DNA from: Comamonadaceae bacterium PBBC1 | Lineage (GTDB): Bacteria; Pseudomonadota; Gammaproteobacteria; Burkholderiales; Burkholderiaceae_C | Length of the DNA: 64,000 bases | Reading direction: 5' to 3' | Assembly (NCBI GenBank): GCA_002256145.1 | Contig: NKIP01000001.1 | Coordinates: 62,001 to 126,000, forward strand | In this document: positions 55,754-64,000 of the stretch, piece after piece | Layout: every line of letters begins with the position of its first letter | How positions within the stretch are numbered: the stretch's first letter is position 1 | Notes under the pieces: model-generated | Told to the model about the DNA's origin: nothing | Database searches by the model: none | What the model saw: only the letters and a program-made list of their open reading frames with translations | Translations under genes and position numbers: made by a program

Positions 55754-57910
55754 TTGGAAGTTTCATTTCACGAAGAAATCAAGGCCCTGCGCATGGGCGA
55801 GGGCGAGGTCTTTCATGGCGAAGGCATTTTGGCCATCACCAAGGGGCTGCTGCAGTCGGGCGTGAGTTATGTGGGCGGCTACCAAGGTGCACCCGTCTCG
55901 CACCTGCTCGATGTGATGGTGCAGGCCAAGCCCTATATGGACGAGCTGGGTGTGCATGTGGAGGCCTGCTCGAACGAAGCCTCAGCCGCAGCCATGCTGG
56001 GCGCGTCCATCCATTACCCGATTCGCGGTGCGGTGACCTGGAAGTCGATTGTGGGCACCAACGTCGCGGCCGATGCGCTGTCCAATTTGTCCTCGCCCGG
56101 CGTGACGGGCGGCGTGCTGATCGTGGTCGGCGAAGACTACGGCGAAGGTGCCAGCGTCATTCAAGAGCGCACACACGCCTACGCCCTCAAGTCGGGCATG
56201 TGCCTGCTCGACCCCAGGCCCGAGCTGGGCCAAATGGTCAACATGGTGGAGCACGGTTTCCGGCTGTCCGAAGCGTCCAACATGCCGGTGATGATGGAGC
56301 TGCGCATCCGCGCCTGCCATGTGCGCGGCCAGTTTGTGGCCAAGGACAACCAGGCCCCCAAGCTGTCCAAAAAACACCTGATCAACGAGCCCGCTGGTTT
56401 CAACTACATGCGTCTGGCGCACCCGCCTGTGACCTTTGCGCAAGAAAAGCGCAAAGTCGAGCACCGCCTGCCCGCCGCACGCCAATACATTGCCGAACAG
56501 CGCTTGAACGAGCACTTTGAAGGCAGCACCCACCGCCACCTGGGCTTGATCGTGCAAGGCGGCTTGTACAACACGCTGGTCCGCGCCCTGCAGCAGTTCG
56601 ACCTGGCCGATGCTTTTGGCGTGACCAGCCTGTCGGTGCTGGTGCTGAACGTGACCTACCCGCTGGTACCCGACGAGTTGGTGAATTTTTGCAAGGACAA
56701 ATCGGCCGTGCTGCTGCTCGAAGAAGGCCAGCCAGAGTACATCGAGCAAGAACTTGCGCTGATGCTGCGCCGCCTGGACCTTCAAACCCCGCTGCACGGC
56801 AAAGACATGCTGCCCTCGGGTGGCGAATACACCGCCGAGGTCATGGCCCAGGGTCTGCTGAAGTTTCTGGACCGCCACCAAGCCGACGCCGTGCCCGAGG
56901 CCACGCGGCAATGGCTGGCCACCAACGGCGAGCGCCGCCAGCAAGTGCAAGCCCTGCTGGGCAGCCCGCTGCCTGCGCGGCCACCCAGCATGTGCATTGG
57001 CTGCCCCGAGCGGCCCGTGTTCTCGGCCCTCAAGCTGGCCCAGCAAGACGTGGGGCCGGTGCACATTTCAGGCGACATCGGCTGCCATGCGCTGGCCACT
57101 TTTGAGCCGTTCTCAGTGGGTCACTCCATCCTGGGCTACGGCATGAGCCTGGCCAGTCGGGCGGGCGTGTCGCCGCTCATGAAGCGGCGGGTGTTGTCGG
57201 TCATGGGCGACGGCGGCTTTTGGCACAACGGCTTGCTCACCGGCGTGCAAAGCGCGTTGTTCAACGGCGACGACGCGGTGCTGCTGATCTTCAAAAACGG
57301 CTACACCTCGGCCACAGGTACGCAAGACATCATCAACACGCCCACCGACATTGCCAAAGAGCTGGCGGGGGACAAGCGCCAGAGCATGGTGCACACCAAC
57401 CAGACCATCGAGTCCACCCTCAAAGGTCTGGGCGTGCAGTGGCTGCGCACGGTGCACACCTACGAAGTGAGCCACATGCAGGCCACGCTGACCGAGGCCT
57501 TCACCACCGAGTTTCAGGGCCTGAAGGTGATCGTGGCCGAAGGCGAATGTCAGCTGGAGCGCCAGCGCCGCATCAAGCCCTGGTTGGCTTCATTGCTGTC
57601 CAAAGGCGAGCGGGTGGAACGCGTGAAATACGGCGTGGACGAAGACGTGTGCAACGGCGACCACGCCTGCATCCGCCTCTCAGGCTGCCCGACCCTCACG
57701 CTCAAAGACAACCCCGACCCCTTGAAAGTGGACCCAGTGGCCACCGTGATCGACGGCTGTGTGGGCTGCGGCCTGTGCGGTGAAAACGCGCACGCGGCCA
57801 CGCTTTGCCCTTCTTTTTACCGCGCCGAAGTGGTGCAAAACCCCAAGCTGCACGAGCGCTTGTGGGCCCGCTGGCAAAGCCTGGCCACACGCTGGTTGCA
57901 ACCCGCTTGA
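55754..57910 (+). CDS. iorA: Indolepyruvate ferredoxin oxidoreductase alpha subunit
   Basis: 718 aa. It decarboxylates arylpyruvates to aryl-acetyl-CoA with TPP. The N-terminal pyrimidine-binding domain has YVGGYQGAPVSHLLDV (about 34-49). The TPP domain has MCIGCPERPVFSAL (near 415), GDIGCHALATFEPF and VMGDGGFWHNG. The C-terminal ferredoxin-like end has CNGDHACIRLSGC and DGCVGCGLCG, so 4Fe-4S clusters are likely. A TTG start 7 bp after AAGGAG is preferred. It is 23 bp before iorB. Confidence 0.93.
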   Translation: MEVSFHEEIKALRMGEGEVFHGEGILAITKGLLQSGVSYVGGYQGAPVSHLLDVMVQAKPYMDELGVHVEACSNEASAAAMLGASIHYPIRGAVTWKSIVGTNVAADALSNLSSPGVTGGVLIVVGEDYGEGASVIQERTHAYALKSGMCLLDPRPELGQMVNMVEHGFRLSEASNMPVMMELRIRACHVRGQFVAKDNQAPKLSKKHLINEPAGFNYMRLAHPPVTFAQEKRKVEHRLPAARQYIAEQRLNEHFEGSTHRHLGLIVQGGLYNTLVRALQQFDLADAFGVTSLSVLVLNVTYPLVPDELVNFCKDKSAVLLLEEGQPEYIEQELALMLRRLDLQTPLHGKDMLPSGGEYTAEVMAQGLLKFLDRHQADAVPEATRQWLATNGERRQQVQALLGSPLPARPPSMCIGCPERPVFSALKLAQQDVGPVHISGDIGCHALATFEPFSVGHSILGYGMSLASRAGVSPLMKRRVLSVMGDGGFWHNGLLTGVQSALFNGDDAVLLIFKNGYTSATGTQDIINTPTDIAKELAGDKRQSMVHTNQTIESTLKGLGVQWLRTVHTYEVSHMQATLTEAFTTEFQGLKVIVAEGECQLERQRRIKPWLASLLSKGERVERVKYGVDEDVCNGDHACIRLSGCPTLTLKDNPDPLKVDPVATVIDGCVGCGLCGENAHAATLCPSFYRAEVVQNPKLHERLWARWQSLATRWLQPA

Positions 57911-57933
57911 TACGCCCATTTAAGAGACACACC

Positions 57934-59523
57934 ATGACCCAACCGATTTCAATCTTGCTGTGCGCCCTGGGCGGCGAAGGCGGCGGCGTGCTGGCCGACT
58001 GGCTGGTCGACGTGGCCCGCCACGCGGGGTACCCGGCACAAGCCACTTCCATTCCCGGCGTGGCGCAGCGCACCGGAGCCACCACTTATTACCTGGAAAT
58101 TTACCCCCTGCCCCACAGCCAGCTGCAAGGCCGCCTGCCGGTGCTGGGCCTGAACCCGCTGCCGGGCCGGCTCGATGCGCTGGTGTCGTCCGAGTTGCTG
58201 GAAACCGCACGCCAAATTGGCAACGGCCTGGCTTCAAACGACCGCACGCTGGTCATCAGCGCCTCGTCCCGCGCCCTGACCACCGCCGAAAAAATGACCA
58301 TGGGCGATGGCCGCCGACCCGAAGGTCCGCTGCTCGACGTGGTCGCCGCGCACAGCCTGCGCCACCATGTGATGGACATGGCCAGCCTTTGCCAGCAAAG
58401 CGGCACCCTGGTCAGCGCCGTCATGCTGGGTGCCATTGCAGGCAGCGGTTTGCTGCCCTTCTCACGCGAACATTACGAAGCGGTGTTGGCAGGCCCGAGC
58501 AAGGCGGCGCAAGCCAGCTTGCGTGGCTTTGCGTCGGCTTTTGACTTGGTCACGCGCCAGCGCGAGCAGGCGCAGTATGTCGAGCATGTCATGAAACCTG
58601 CTGTGCCTGCGCCCTCTGTATCTGAATCTTCAGCGGCGGCTTTGCCTTCAGATGTGGCCGCCAAGTTTCCAGCAGCGCTGCACCCCTTGATGGGGCTGGC
58701 ACACCAGCGCTTGGTAGAGTACCAAGGCCACGCTTATGCACGCCTGTACGTGCAGCGGCTCGAACGATTGCTCAGTGCAGAAGCCAGTTCAAAAGACGCC
58801 ACCCGCCCCGTCACGGCCGAAGCCACCCGCTGGCTGGCCCTGTGGATGGCCTTTGACGACATCATCCGTGTGGCCGACCTGAAAAGCCGCGCCAGCCGCT
58901 GGGACCGCGTCACACAAGAGGTCAAAGCCAAAGAGGGCGATGTGCTCAAGGTGTACGACCACTTCAAGCCTGGCGTGCCCGAGTTGGCAGCGCTCTTGCC
59001 GCAGGGTCTTGCCAATCGGCTGTTGCGCTGGGACCGCGCCCGCGTAGCTCGAGGCCAAGCACCGTGGTCCATGCCGCTCAAGGTGGCGCGGCACGCGCTG
59101 TGGGGCATGGCCAGCTTGCGCCTTTTGGCCAGTTTGCGGGTGCTGCGACCACTGGGCAGCCGCTATGCCACCGAACAAGCCTTGATCGAAAAATGGCTCG
59201 GCGGCATCGAAGCCGCCACACGAGCGTCACCCGCGCTGGGTCTGGAGCTGGCGCGTTGCGGCCAACTCATCAAAGGCTACGGCAGCACCAACGAACGCGG
59301 CAAGGACAACCTGCTGCACATCCTGCGCCATGTGTGCGGCCCAGCCTCCAAAGTGCCCGTGGCCGAGCAAGCTGAGGCCGTGGCCCGGATCCGGCAAGCG
59401 GCCCTGCAAGACGAAGCCGGTCAAGCGCTTGATCAGGCTTTGCTGCAACATGGTGCGCCAGCCCGCCCGGTCAAGGAACAACCCGTGCTGTGGATGAAAA
59501 ATCCGAGACTGCAAAAATCCTGA
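57934..59523 (+). CDS. iorB: Indolepyruvate oxidoreductase beta subunit, long form
   Basis: 529 aa. The N-terminal gamma-type domain (about 1-190) carries LLCALGGEGGGVLADWLVD, PGVAQRTGATTYYLEIY, and the rest is a long C-terminal domain (about 200-529; HPLMGLAHQRLVEYQGHAY, KLYDHF-like VYDHFKPG) seen in proteobacterial versions. Classical archaeal IorB is only about 200 aa, so this is the extended type. It forms the heterodimer with IorA. aagaga lies before ATG 57934. A TTT receptor gene follows after 44 bp. Confidence 0.92.
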   Translation: MTQPISILLCALGGEGGGVLADWLVDVARHAGYPAQATSIPGVAQRTGATTYYLEIYPLPHSQLQGRLPVLGLNPLPGRLDALVSSELLETARQIGNGLASNDRTLVISASSRALTTAEKMTMGDGRRPEGPLLDVVAAHSLRHHVMDMASLCQQSGTLVSAVMLGAIAGSGLLPFSREHYEAVLAGPSKAAQASLRGFASAFDLVTRQREQAQYVEHVMKPAVPAPSVSESSAAALPSDVAAKFPAALHPLMGLAHQRLVEYQGHAYARLYVQRLERLLSAEASSKDATRPVTAEATRWLALWMAFDDIIRVADLKSRASRWDRVTQEVKAKEGDVLKVYDHFKPGVPELAALLPQGLANRLLRWDRARVARGQAPWSMPLKVARHALWGMASLRLLASLRVLRPLGSRYATEQALIEKWLGGIEAATRASPALGLELARCGQLIKGYGSTNERGKDNLLHILRHVCGPASKVPVAEQAEAVARIRQAALQDEAGQALDQALLQHGAPARPVKEQPVLWMKNPRLQKS

Positions 59524-59567
59524 CCTCATCAACGACACTGAGCCCATCCAAAAACAAGGAGACAAGC

Positions 59568-60560
59568 ATGCCAAAAAACCAATTTTTCTCACGCCGCGCC
59601 ATCGGCACCGCCCTGCTCGCCATCGCGGTCGGCCCTGCACTGTGCCTGAGCGCCGCCGCGCAAAGCTGGCCCACCAAGCCCATCAAAATCGTGGTGAACT
59701 TTCCGCCGGGTGGCGCGGCCGACCAAATTGCCCGCGCCATTGGCGTGCCACTGGGCGAGGCGCTGGGCCAGCCTGTGGTGGTCGAAAACCGGGGCGGTGC
59801 CAACGGCAACCTCGGCGGTGAAATGGTGGCCAAATCACCCGCCGACGGCTACACCCTGCTCATGAGCTCCGGCGGCATGGTGTCGGTCAACCCGCACATC
59901 TATGCCCGCATGCCCTTCGACCCCGCCAAAGACTTGGTACCCGTGGCTTCAGCCGCCCGCGTGTTGGTGTTTCTGGTCGCCAAGCCCAACTTTCCGGCCA
60001 ACAACATTCAGGAATTTTTGGCCCATGTGAAGGCCAACCCCGGGCGCTTGTCGTATGGCTCGGCAGGCAACGGCAGCTCGCCCCACCTGGCTGGCGAAAT
60101 GATGAAAAGCCAGGCCGGTCTGTTTGCCGTGCATGTGCCCTACCGTGGCGCGGCACCTGCCTTGCAAGACGTGTTGGCGGGGCAACTGGATTTTTACTTT
60201 GACCCGGGCATTGGCCTGGGCCAGGTGCGTGCGGGCAAGCTCAAGCTGTTGGCTGTGGGCAGCATGAAGCGCTCGCCCCTGTTCCCGAACGTGCCCACAT
60301 TGGACGAAGCAGGCCTGAAAGGGTTTGATGCCGATTCGGTGTTCGGCTTTTACGCACCTGCGGGCACGCCCGCCGACGTGGTCAACCGCGTCAACCGCGA
60401 GATCAACCGCATTTTGGGCACCCAAGCCCTGAAAGACCGTATCCAGAATTTGGGCGGCGAGGCTCTGCCTTTGTCCCCCGCCGAGTTCGGTGCCCGTGCA
60501 AACGATGACTCCAAACGCTTTGGTGCCATCATCCGCGAACGCAAGATCAGCGGAGATTAA
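59568..60560 (+). CDS. TTT-family periplasmic solute receptor (Bug protein)
   Basis: 330 aa with a cleavable signal (about 1-30, ending LSAAAQS) and mature WPTKPIKIVVNFPPGGAADQI. AVHVPYRGAAPALQDVLAGQLD is family-typical. aaggag lies 6 bp before ATG 59568. The 44-bp distance from iorB suggests the same operon, so an aromatic or arylpyruvate-type acid is a reasonable ligand guess; this is inference. Confidence 0.93.
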   Translation: MPKNQFFSRRAIGTALLAIAVGPALCLSAAAQSWPTKPIKIVVNFPPGGAADQIARAIGVPLGEALGQPVVVENRGGANGNLGGEMVAKSPADGYTLLMSSGGMVSVNPHIYARMPFDPAKDLVPVASAARVLVFLVAKPNFPANNIQEFLAHVKANPGRLSYGSAGNGSSPHLAGEMMKSQAGLFAVHVPYRGAAPALQDVLAGQLDFYFDPGIGLGQVRAGKLKLLAVGSMKRSPLFPNVPTLDEAGLKGFDADSVFGFYAPAGTPADVVNRVNREINRILGTQALKDRIQNLGGEALPLSPAEFGARANDDSKRFGAIIRERKISGD

Positions 60561-60566
60561 AAAAGC

Positions 60567-61193
60567 TCAAACCCCGGCCAACTCGCGCAGCGCCTGCGGG
60601 TTGGGCAGGCCCAGCACACGACCGCCGCCACTGATCAGCTGGCGTTCGCGCAAATGGCGCAATACCCGTGAAAAGGTTTCGGGCGCGATGCCCAACTGGG
60701 CGGCGATGGTGCGTTTGCGTTCGGTCAGCTTCACAGCCAGACCACCCGACGGGTCGGTGGGTTCGGCGTGGCGCAGCAACCATTCAGCACATCGCGCATC
60801 GGCGTCTTTGGCCACGCGGCTGACCGCGAGTTCGGTTTGTTGGCGCTGTGACCGCGCCATGTCCATGAGCAGGTTTTGCGAGGCCTCGGGCAAGGCCTTC
60901 ACTTCAGCCACAAAATCGGACACCTCCACATACTGTAAACGCACCTCGGTTTCGGCCACGGCATCCACAACATGCGGCAAGCCCAACAAGCCCGAAGCGG
61001 CTTCAAGCCAAAAAGGCCCTTCCACCACGCCCAACTGATGCGCCATTTGGCCATCCATCATCACGCCCAAAACCACACGCCCTTGCATGACGTGCACGAT
61101 GCGGTCCACCCGGTCCCCACGATGCAGCAACGTGGTACCGGCCCCATGGGTGACGGCGGGTTCGGACAAAATGTGCAAAGAAGTATCCAACAT
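60567..61193 (-). CDS. CRP/FNR-family transcriptional regulator
   Basis: 208 aa from ATG 61193. The cyclic-nucleotide-binding-like beta-roll domain (about 15-120) is followed by a long helix and a winged HTH (ERKRTIAAQLGIAPETFSRVLRHLRERQLI, seen as APETFSRVLRHL). The recognition helix pattern E-x-x-S-R is that of FNR, which reads TTGAT-N4-ATCAA. No N-terminal Cys cluster is present, so it does not sense oxygen like FNR itself. A matching operator (61232-61245) sits in its own promoter region. It is convergent with the iorAB-TTT operon. Confidence 0.92.
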   Translation of the reverse strand: MLDTSLHILSEPAVTHGAGTTLLHRGDRVDRIVHVMQGRVVLGVMMDGQMAHQLGVVEGPFWLEAASGLLGLPHVVDAVAETEVRLQYVEVSDFVAEVKALPEASQNLLMDMARSQRQQTELAVSRVAKDADARCAEWLLRHAEPTDPSGGLAVKLTERKRTIAAQLGIAPETFSRVLRHLRERQLISGGGRVLGLPNPQALRELAGV

Positions 61194-61231
61194 GATGTTC
61201 CAGAATGTGCCAGAGCATGCGGTGTTTGGCT

Positions 61232-61245
61232 TTGACACACATCAA
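61232..61245. promoter_or_regulatory. FNR-type operator upstream of the CRP/FNR-family gene
   Basis: TTGACacacATCAA differs from the FNR consensus TTGAT-N4-ATCAA at one position and keeps the 4-base spacer. It lies 39 bp upstream of the regulator's start codon, suggesting autoregulation or oxygen control of the regulator by another FNR-type protein. Confidence 0.7.
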
Positions 61246-61307
61246 ATCAGCGCGATTGCTCCCCCGCGTCAACCCCAGCCGCCGACACCCACCCCCAACG
61301 CGATGGA

Positions 61308-61679
61308 TCACAGCCCTGCCAGGGACACGCTCACCGACGCAGACGAAGGACTGGTGCCTGCGCTGTTGCTGGCGCTGACCGAGCAGACGTAAGAAGCACC
61401 TCGGGTCAGCCCCGTGACGGTGACAGGGCTGCTGGCAGACTCGCCAAACCACAGAACGACAGGACTGGTGACCGCAGCACCCCCGTCAGATGCGGGGGGT
61501 GTGACATTCAAGCGGACACTGGCGCTGGCACGGTCTGGCGTGGCGACGTCCACGGTGGGTGCTCCAGGAACACCCACGGTTGCCTGGCCTAAGCCCCCAC
61601 CACCACAGGCGGACAAACCCATCACCACACAGCTTGTGCCCATGATTTGAGCGCCACGACGAAAAACTTGAAAGATCAT
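61308..61679 (-). CDS. Small lipoprotein with one fibronectin type III-like domain
   Basis: 123 aa from ATG 61679. A signal peptide with a lipobox-like end (VVMGLSAC, Cys followed by GGGG) suggests outer-membrane or periplasmic anchoring. The remaining about 85 residues (GVPGAPTVDVATPDRAS, VVLWFGESASSPVTVTGL, SASNSAGTSPSSASV) form one FN3-like beta sandwich. It may be the stub of a larger adhesin or a free-standing small lipoprotein. Function unknown. Its upstream DNA is strongly AT-rich. Confidence 0.68.
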   Translation of the reverse strand: MIFQVFRRGAQIMGTSCVVMGLSACGGGGLGQATVGVPGAPTVDVATPDRASASVRLNVTPPASDGGAAVTSPVVLWFGESASSPVTVTGLTRGASYVCSVSASNSAGTSPSSASVSVSLAGL

Positions 61680-61747
61680 GAAAACCCTGACTTGTATCCC
61701 TGACACACGTTTTTAAAAAACGCCCAAGGAATTCTAAATAGGATTTA

Positions 61748-61788
61748 CTTTTGATATTTTTTTGTATTTTTAAGAAAACAATCAAAAG
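61748..61788. other. AT-rich intergenic segment with inverted repeat
   Basis: CTTTTGAT (61748-61755) and ATCAAAAG (61781-61788) are inverted repeats with a 25-base AT-rich centre, lying between the FN3 lipoprotein gene and the glycerate kinase gene, both on the minus strand. It could be a promoter region with an operator for the lipoprotein gene. Weak evidence. Confidence 0.35.
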
Positions 61789-61850
61789 CCATCATTGACG
61801 CATCATCCAAGCAAATCCAGCCCAGCAGCGCCTCAACCCATCGAGCTGCA

Positions 61851-63170
61851 TCACAGCACCAGCATGGCCCTGAAGTCATTCACATTGGTGTGTGTGGGTC
61901 CAGTGATGACCAGATCGCCCAAGGGTTCAAAGTAGCCATAAGCATCGTTGCGCTGCAGATGCTCGTCCACCTTGTGGCCCAGCGCCAGGGCGCGGACCAG
62001 CGTGTCGGGGCTCACTTGTGCCCCGGCGTTGTCTTCAATGCCGTCGATACCGTCGGTGTCGGCGGCCAAGGCCCACACGCCCACTTGGCCTTGCAACGCT
62101 TGCGCCAAGCCCATGCAAAACTCGCCAGCCCGGCCCCCGCGCCCCTTGGGCACACCAGCGGCTTGGGGCTTGATCGTCACGGTGGTTTCGCCGCCGCTCA
62201 AAATCACACAGGGCTTGGTGAAGGGCCCCAGACCCTTGGCCGCCGCACGGGCCAGCGCCGCGTGTACCTTGCCCACTTCGCGCGACTCGCCCTCGATCTC
62301 GTCACTCAGGATGTAGGCGTTCAGCCCCATCGCACGAGCAGCGGCAGCTGCGGCCTCCAGCGATTGCTGGGGCGTGGCGATCATGTGCACGCTGTGCCCC
62401 GCAAACACGGGCGAGCCGGGTTTGGGCGTTTCCCAAACACCCGACTGCAAAGCCTGCAGCAACGAGTCGGGCACGTTGATGGCGTAGCGTTGCAAGATGG
62501 CCAGCGCGTCGGCGCAACTGGTGGCATCGGGCACGGTGGGGCCGCTGGCGATGATGGACGGGTCATCGCCCGGCACGTCGCTGATGGTGAGCGTGACCAC
62601 CCGCGCCGGGCTGCAGGCGGCCGCCAGCCGCCCGCCTTTGATGCGCGAGAGGTGCTTGCGCAGGCAGTTCATCTCGGAAATATTGGCACCGCTGGCCAGC
62701 AGTTGTCGGTTGATGTCTTGCTTGAGCTGCAAATCGATGCCCTCGGCAGGCAAGGTCAGCAGCGACGAGCCCCCGCCCGAGATCAGGCACAGCACCAGGT
62801 CGTCGGCCGTCAGGCCTTGCGTCAATTTCAAAATGCGCTCGGCGGCTTGCAAACCCGCTGCATCAGGCACGGGGTGGGCGGCCTCGACCACCTCGATGCG
62901 CGAGGGCAATCCCGCCGGGCGCGGTGGTGTGTGGCCATAACGCGTGACCACCAGGCCCGACAGTGGCGCATCTGCTGGCCACAAAGCCTCGACCGCCTGC
63001 GCCATCGCACCCCCGGCTTTGCCAGCACCGAGCACCAGGGTGCGGCCCTTGGCAGGATCTGGGGGGGTGGGCAAATGCGCGGCGGTGTTGTGCAGGGGCA
63101 AGGCGCGTTGCACGGCCACGTCGTAGAGGTGGCGCAGGAAATCCGAGGGATCGATCATAAGCAGAGACAT
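61851..63170 (-). CDS. ttuD: Glycerate 2-kinase (MOFRL family)
   Basis: 439 aa. It phosphorylates D-glycerate to 2-phosphoglycerate. The N-terminal DUF4147 domain includes LVLGAGKAGGAMAQAVE (about 46-62), LISGGGSSLLTLPAEG (about 130-145) and the Lys/Asp-bearing MNCLRKHLSRIKGGRLA. The C-terminal MOFRL domain holds ILSGGETTVTIK and ALAADTDGIDG (about 385-395). Also called TtuD or GckA and used in tartrate, hydroxypyruvate or glyoxylate metabolism. An ATG 12 bp inside is an alternative start. Confidence 0.94.
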   Translation of the reverse strand: MSLLMIDPSDFLRHLYDVAVQRALPLHNTAAHLPTPPDPAKGRTLVLGAGKAGGAMAQAVEALWPADAPLSGLVVTRYGHTPPRPAGLPSRIEVVEAAHPVPDAAGLQAAERILKLTQGLTADDLVLCLISGGGSSLLTLPAEGIDLQLKQDINRQLLASGANISEMNCLRKHLSRIKGGRLAAACSPARVVTLTISDVPGDDPSIIASGPTVPDATSCADALAILQRYAINVPDSLLQALQSGVWETPKPGSPVFAGHSVHMIATPQQSLEAAAAAARAMGLNAYILSDEIEGESREVGKVHAALARAAAKGLGPFTKPCVILSGGETTVTIKPQAAGVPKGRGGRAGEFCMGLAQALQGQVGVWALAADTDGIDGIEDNAGAQVSPDTLVRALALGHKVDEHLQRNDAYGYFEPLGDLVITGPTHTNVNDFRAMLVL

Positions 63171-63256
63171 CGGAGCAATCGAGAAAACCTGAGCATAAAG
63201 GTTTTACCTCGGAAGACGGGCGTTCAATGGAGGATTTTCGATCTCTCAGGGATGAC

Positions 63257-64000
63257 TCATTCAGCCGAAATCTTGGCGGACTGGATCACTCGCCCCCAAT
63301 ACTCCAATTCTTTGCGAGTGTAGTCAGCCAACTGAGCCGGCCCCATGTGATCCACCTGGGTTCCCGCCTCCTCTGCCTTTTTCTTGACATCGGCTGTATT
63401 CAGAATTTTTGCCAATTCGTTGTTGAGCTGCAGCACCACTTCCTGTGGAGTCCCTGCGGGTGCATACAGTGCAAACCAGGAATCCAATGCAAATCCCTTG
63501 AAATCAGCTTCATTGGTCGTGGGCACTTGGGGCAAAGATGTCAAGCGTGCATTGCTGGTCACAGCCAGACCTTTGAGTTTGTCGGCTTTGATATGGTTCA
63601 CGACCGAAGCAGGCGTGGTAAAAAACAAGTCCGCTTGCCCTCCCAGCAAGTCCTGTACCGCGGGGCCTGCGCCCTTGTAAGGGATATGCGTGATCGATGT
63701 CCCAGACAGTTGTTTGAACAACTCACCGGCAATGTGTTGAATGGAACCATTGCCTGAAGAGGCATAGTTCAGCTTGCCGGGGTTGGCTTTGGCATAAGCG
63801 ATCAGCTCACGCAGATTGTTGACCGGCAAACTGGCCTTTGCTGCCAAGATTTGTGGCGCTCGGGTCAGCATGGACACTGGTGCAAAATCTTTGATGGGAT
63901 CCCAACCTGCTTTTTTGAACAAGTGCGGGTTACCGACTTGATAGCCACTGTAGGCCAACAGCAGTGTGTAACCATCGGGCTTGGCTTTGGCCACCATTTG
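63257..64000 (-). CDS. TTT-family periplasmic solute receptor, C-terminal part (5' end outside window)
   Basis: About 247 residues are visible; the signal peptide and N-terminal VP-PGG motif lie beyond the window end. KPDGYTLLLAYSGYQVGNPHLF, SITHIPYKGAGPAVQDLLGGQAD and the late ALYAPAGTPQEVVLQLN identify the Bug family. It follows the glycerate kinase gene's upstream side at 86 bp and could supply an organic acid for that pathway. Confidence 0.92.
   Translation of the reverse strand, partial: QMVAKAKPDGYTLLLAYSGYQVGNPHLFKKAGWDPIKDFAPVSMLTRAPQILAAKASLPVNNLRELIAYAKANPGKLNYASSGNGSIQHIAGELFKQLSGTSITHIPYKGAGPAVQDLLGGQADLFFTTPASVVNHIKADKLKGLAVTSNARLTSLPQVPTTNEADFKGFALDSWFALYAPAGTPQEVVLQLNNELAKILNTADVKKKAEEAGTQVDHMGPAQLADYTRKELEYWGRVIQSAKISAE

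Noticed and set aside
55982..57064. Minus-strand frame of 360 codons opposite iorA
   Set aside because: Antisense shadow without motifs.

Overview
The window looks like chromosomal DNA of a Burkholderiales betaproteobacterium, most likely Comamonadaceae (Limnohabitans, Rhodoferax or Polaromonas-like). The reasons are high GC, dense short operons, six tripartite-tricarboxylate (TTT/Bug) solute receptors in 64 kb without TctA/TctB partners, a fused-type arylpyruvate oxidoreductase, and long-form QueF. This placement is an inference from gene content; no rRNA or marker gene is present. No rRNA, tRNA, CRISPR array, prophage or intact insertion sequence was seen.

Layout. 1-2.3 kb: end of a DUF1800 gene and its DUF1501 partner. 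2.4-7.9 kb: PACE efflux protein, orphan RHH antitoxin with a possible PIN-toxin remnant, queF-yaaA divergent from a tRNA pseudouridine synthase, an old-yellow-enzyme reductase and a TTT receptor. 8-9.9 kb: accessory patch with a transposase scrap, an intact RES-Xre toxin-antitoxin pair and an Rhs remnant. 10-15.3 kb: hydrolase, TonB-dependent receptor, RhlE, Dcd. 15.5-21.1 kb: frameshifted TTT receptor, orphan BMP-family binding protein, YciI protein behind an internally deleted phosphoesterase, Schlafen/AlbA_2 regulator, adenine deaminase. 21.3-27.9 kb: acid-catabolism cluster (TTT receptor, CMD protein, HIBADH-like dehydrogenase, DUF336 protein, malonyl-CoA decarboxylase, FAH hydrolase, BenE).

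28.9-42.5 kb is a purine uptake and catabolism region. A LysR regulator and a complete BMP-type ABC importer (ATPase, two permeases, lipoprotein) lie on the minus strand; xdhA-xdhB-guaD lie on the plus strand. Between them sit a UPF0149/SEC-C protein and a decayed toxin-antitoxin pair. The adenine deaminase at 20 kb and the second BMP protein at 17 kb fit the same theme: import of a purine, then deamination and oxidation toward urate. No xdhC is in the window. REP-like palindromes flank guaD.

42.6-49.4 kb is a compact five-gene minus-strand chemosensory operon of unusual composition: a protein with three CheW-like modules, an MCP with a divergent tip, a MscS channel with a cyclic-nucleotide-binding domain, a CheB whose receiver domain has lost key residues, and CheR. 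CheA and CheY are not here. This is the best candidate for an undescribed system in the window.

49.6-64 kb: metY, a LysR-thioredoxin pair, enoyl-CoA hydratase with a class III CoA transferase, a TTT receptor, the indolepyruvate oxidoreductase genes iorA-iorB with a TTT receptor, a CRP/FNR-family regulator with an FNR-type operator in front of it, a small FN3 lipoprotein, a MOFRL glycerate 2-kinase, and a TTT receptor cut by the window end.
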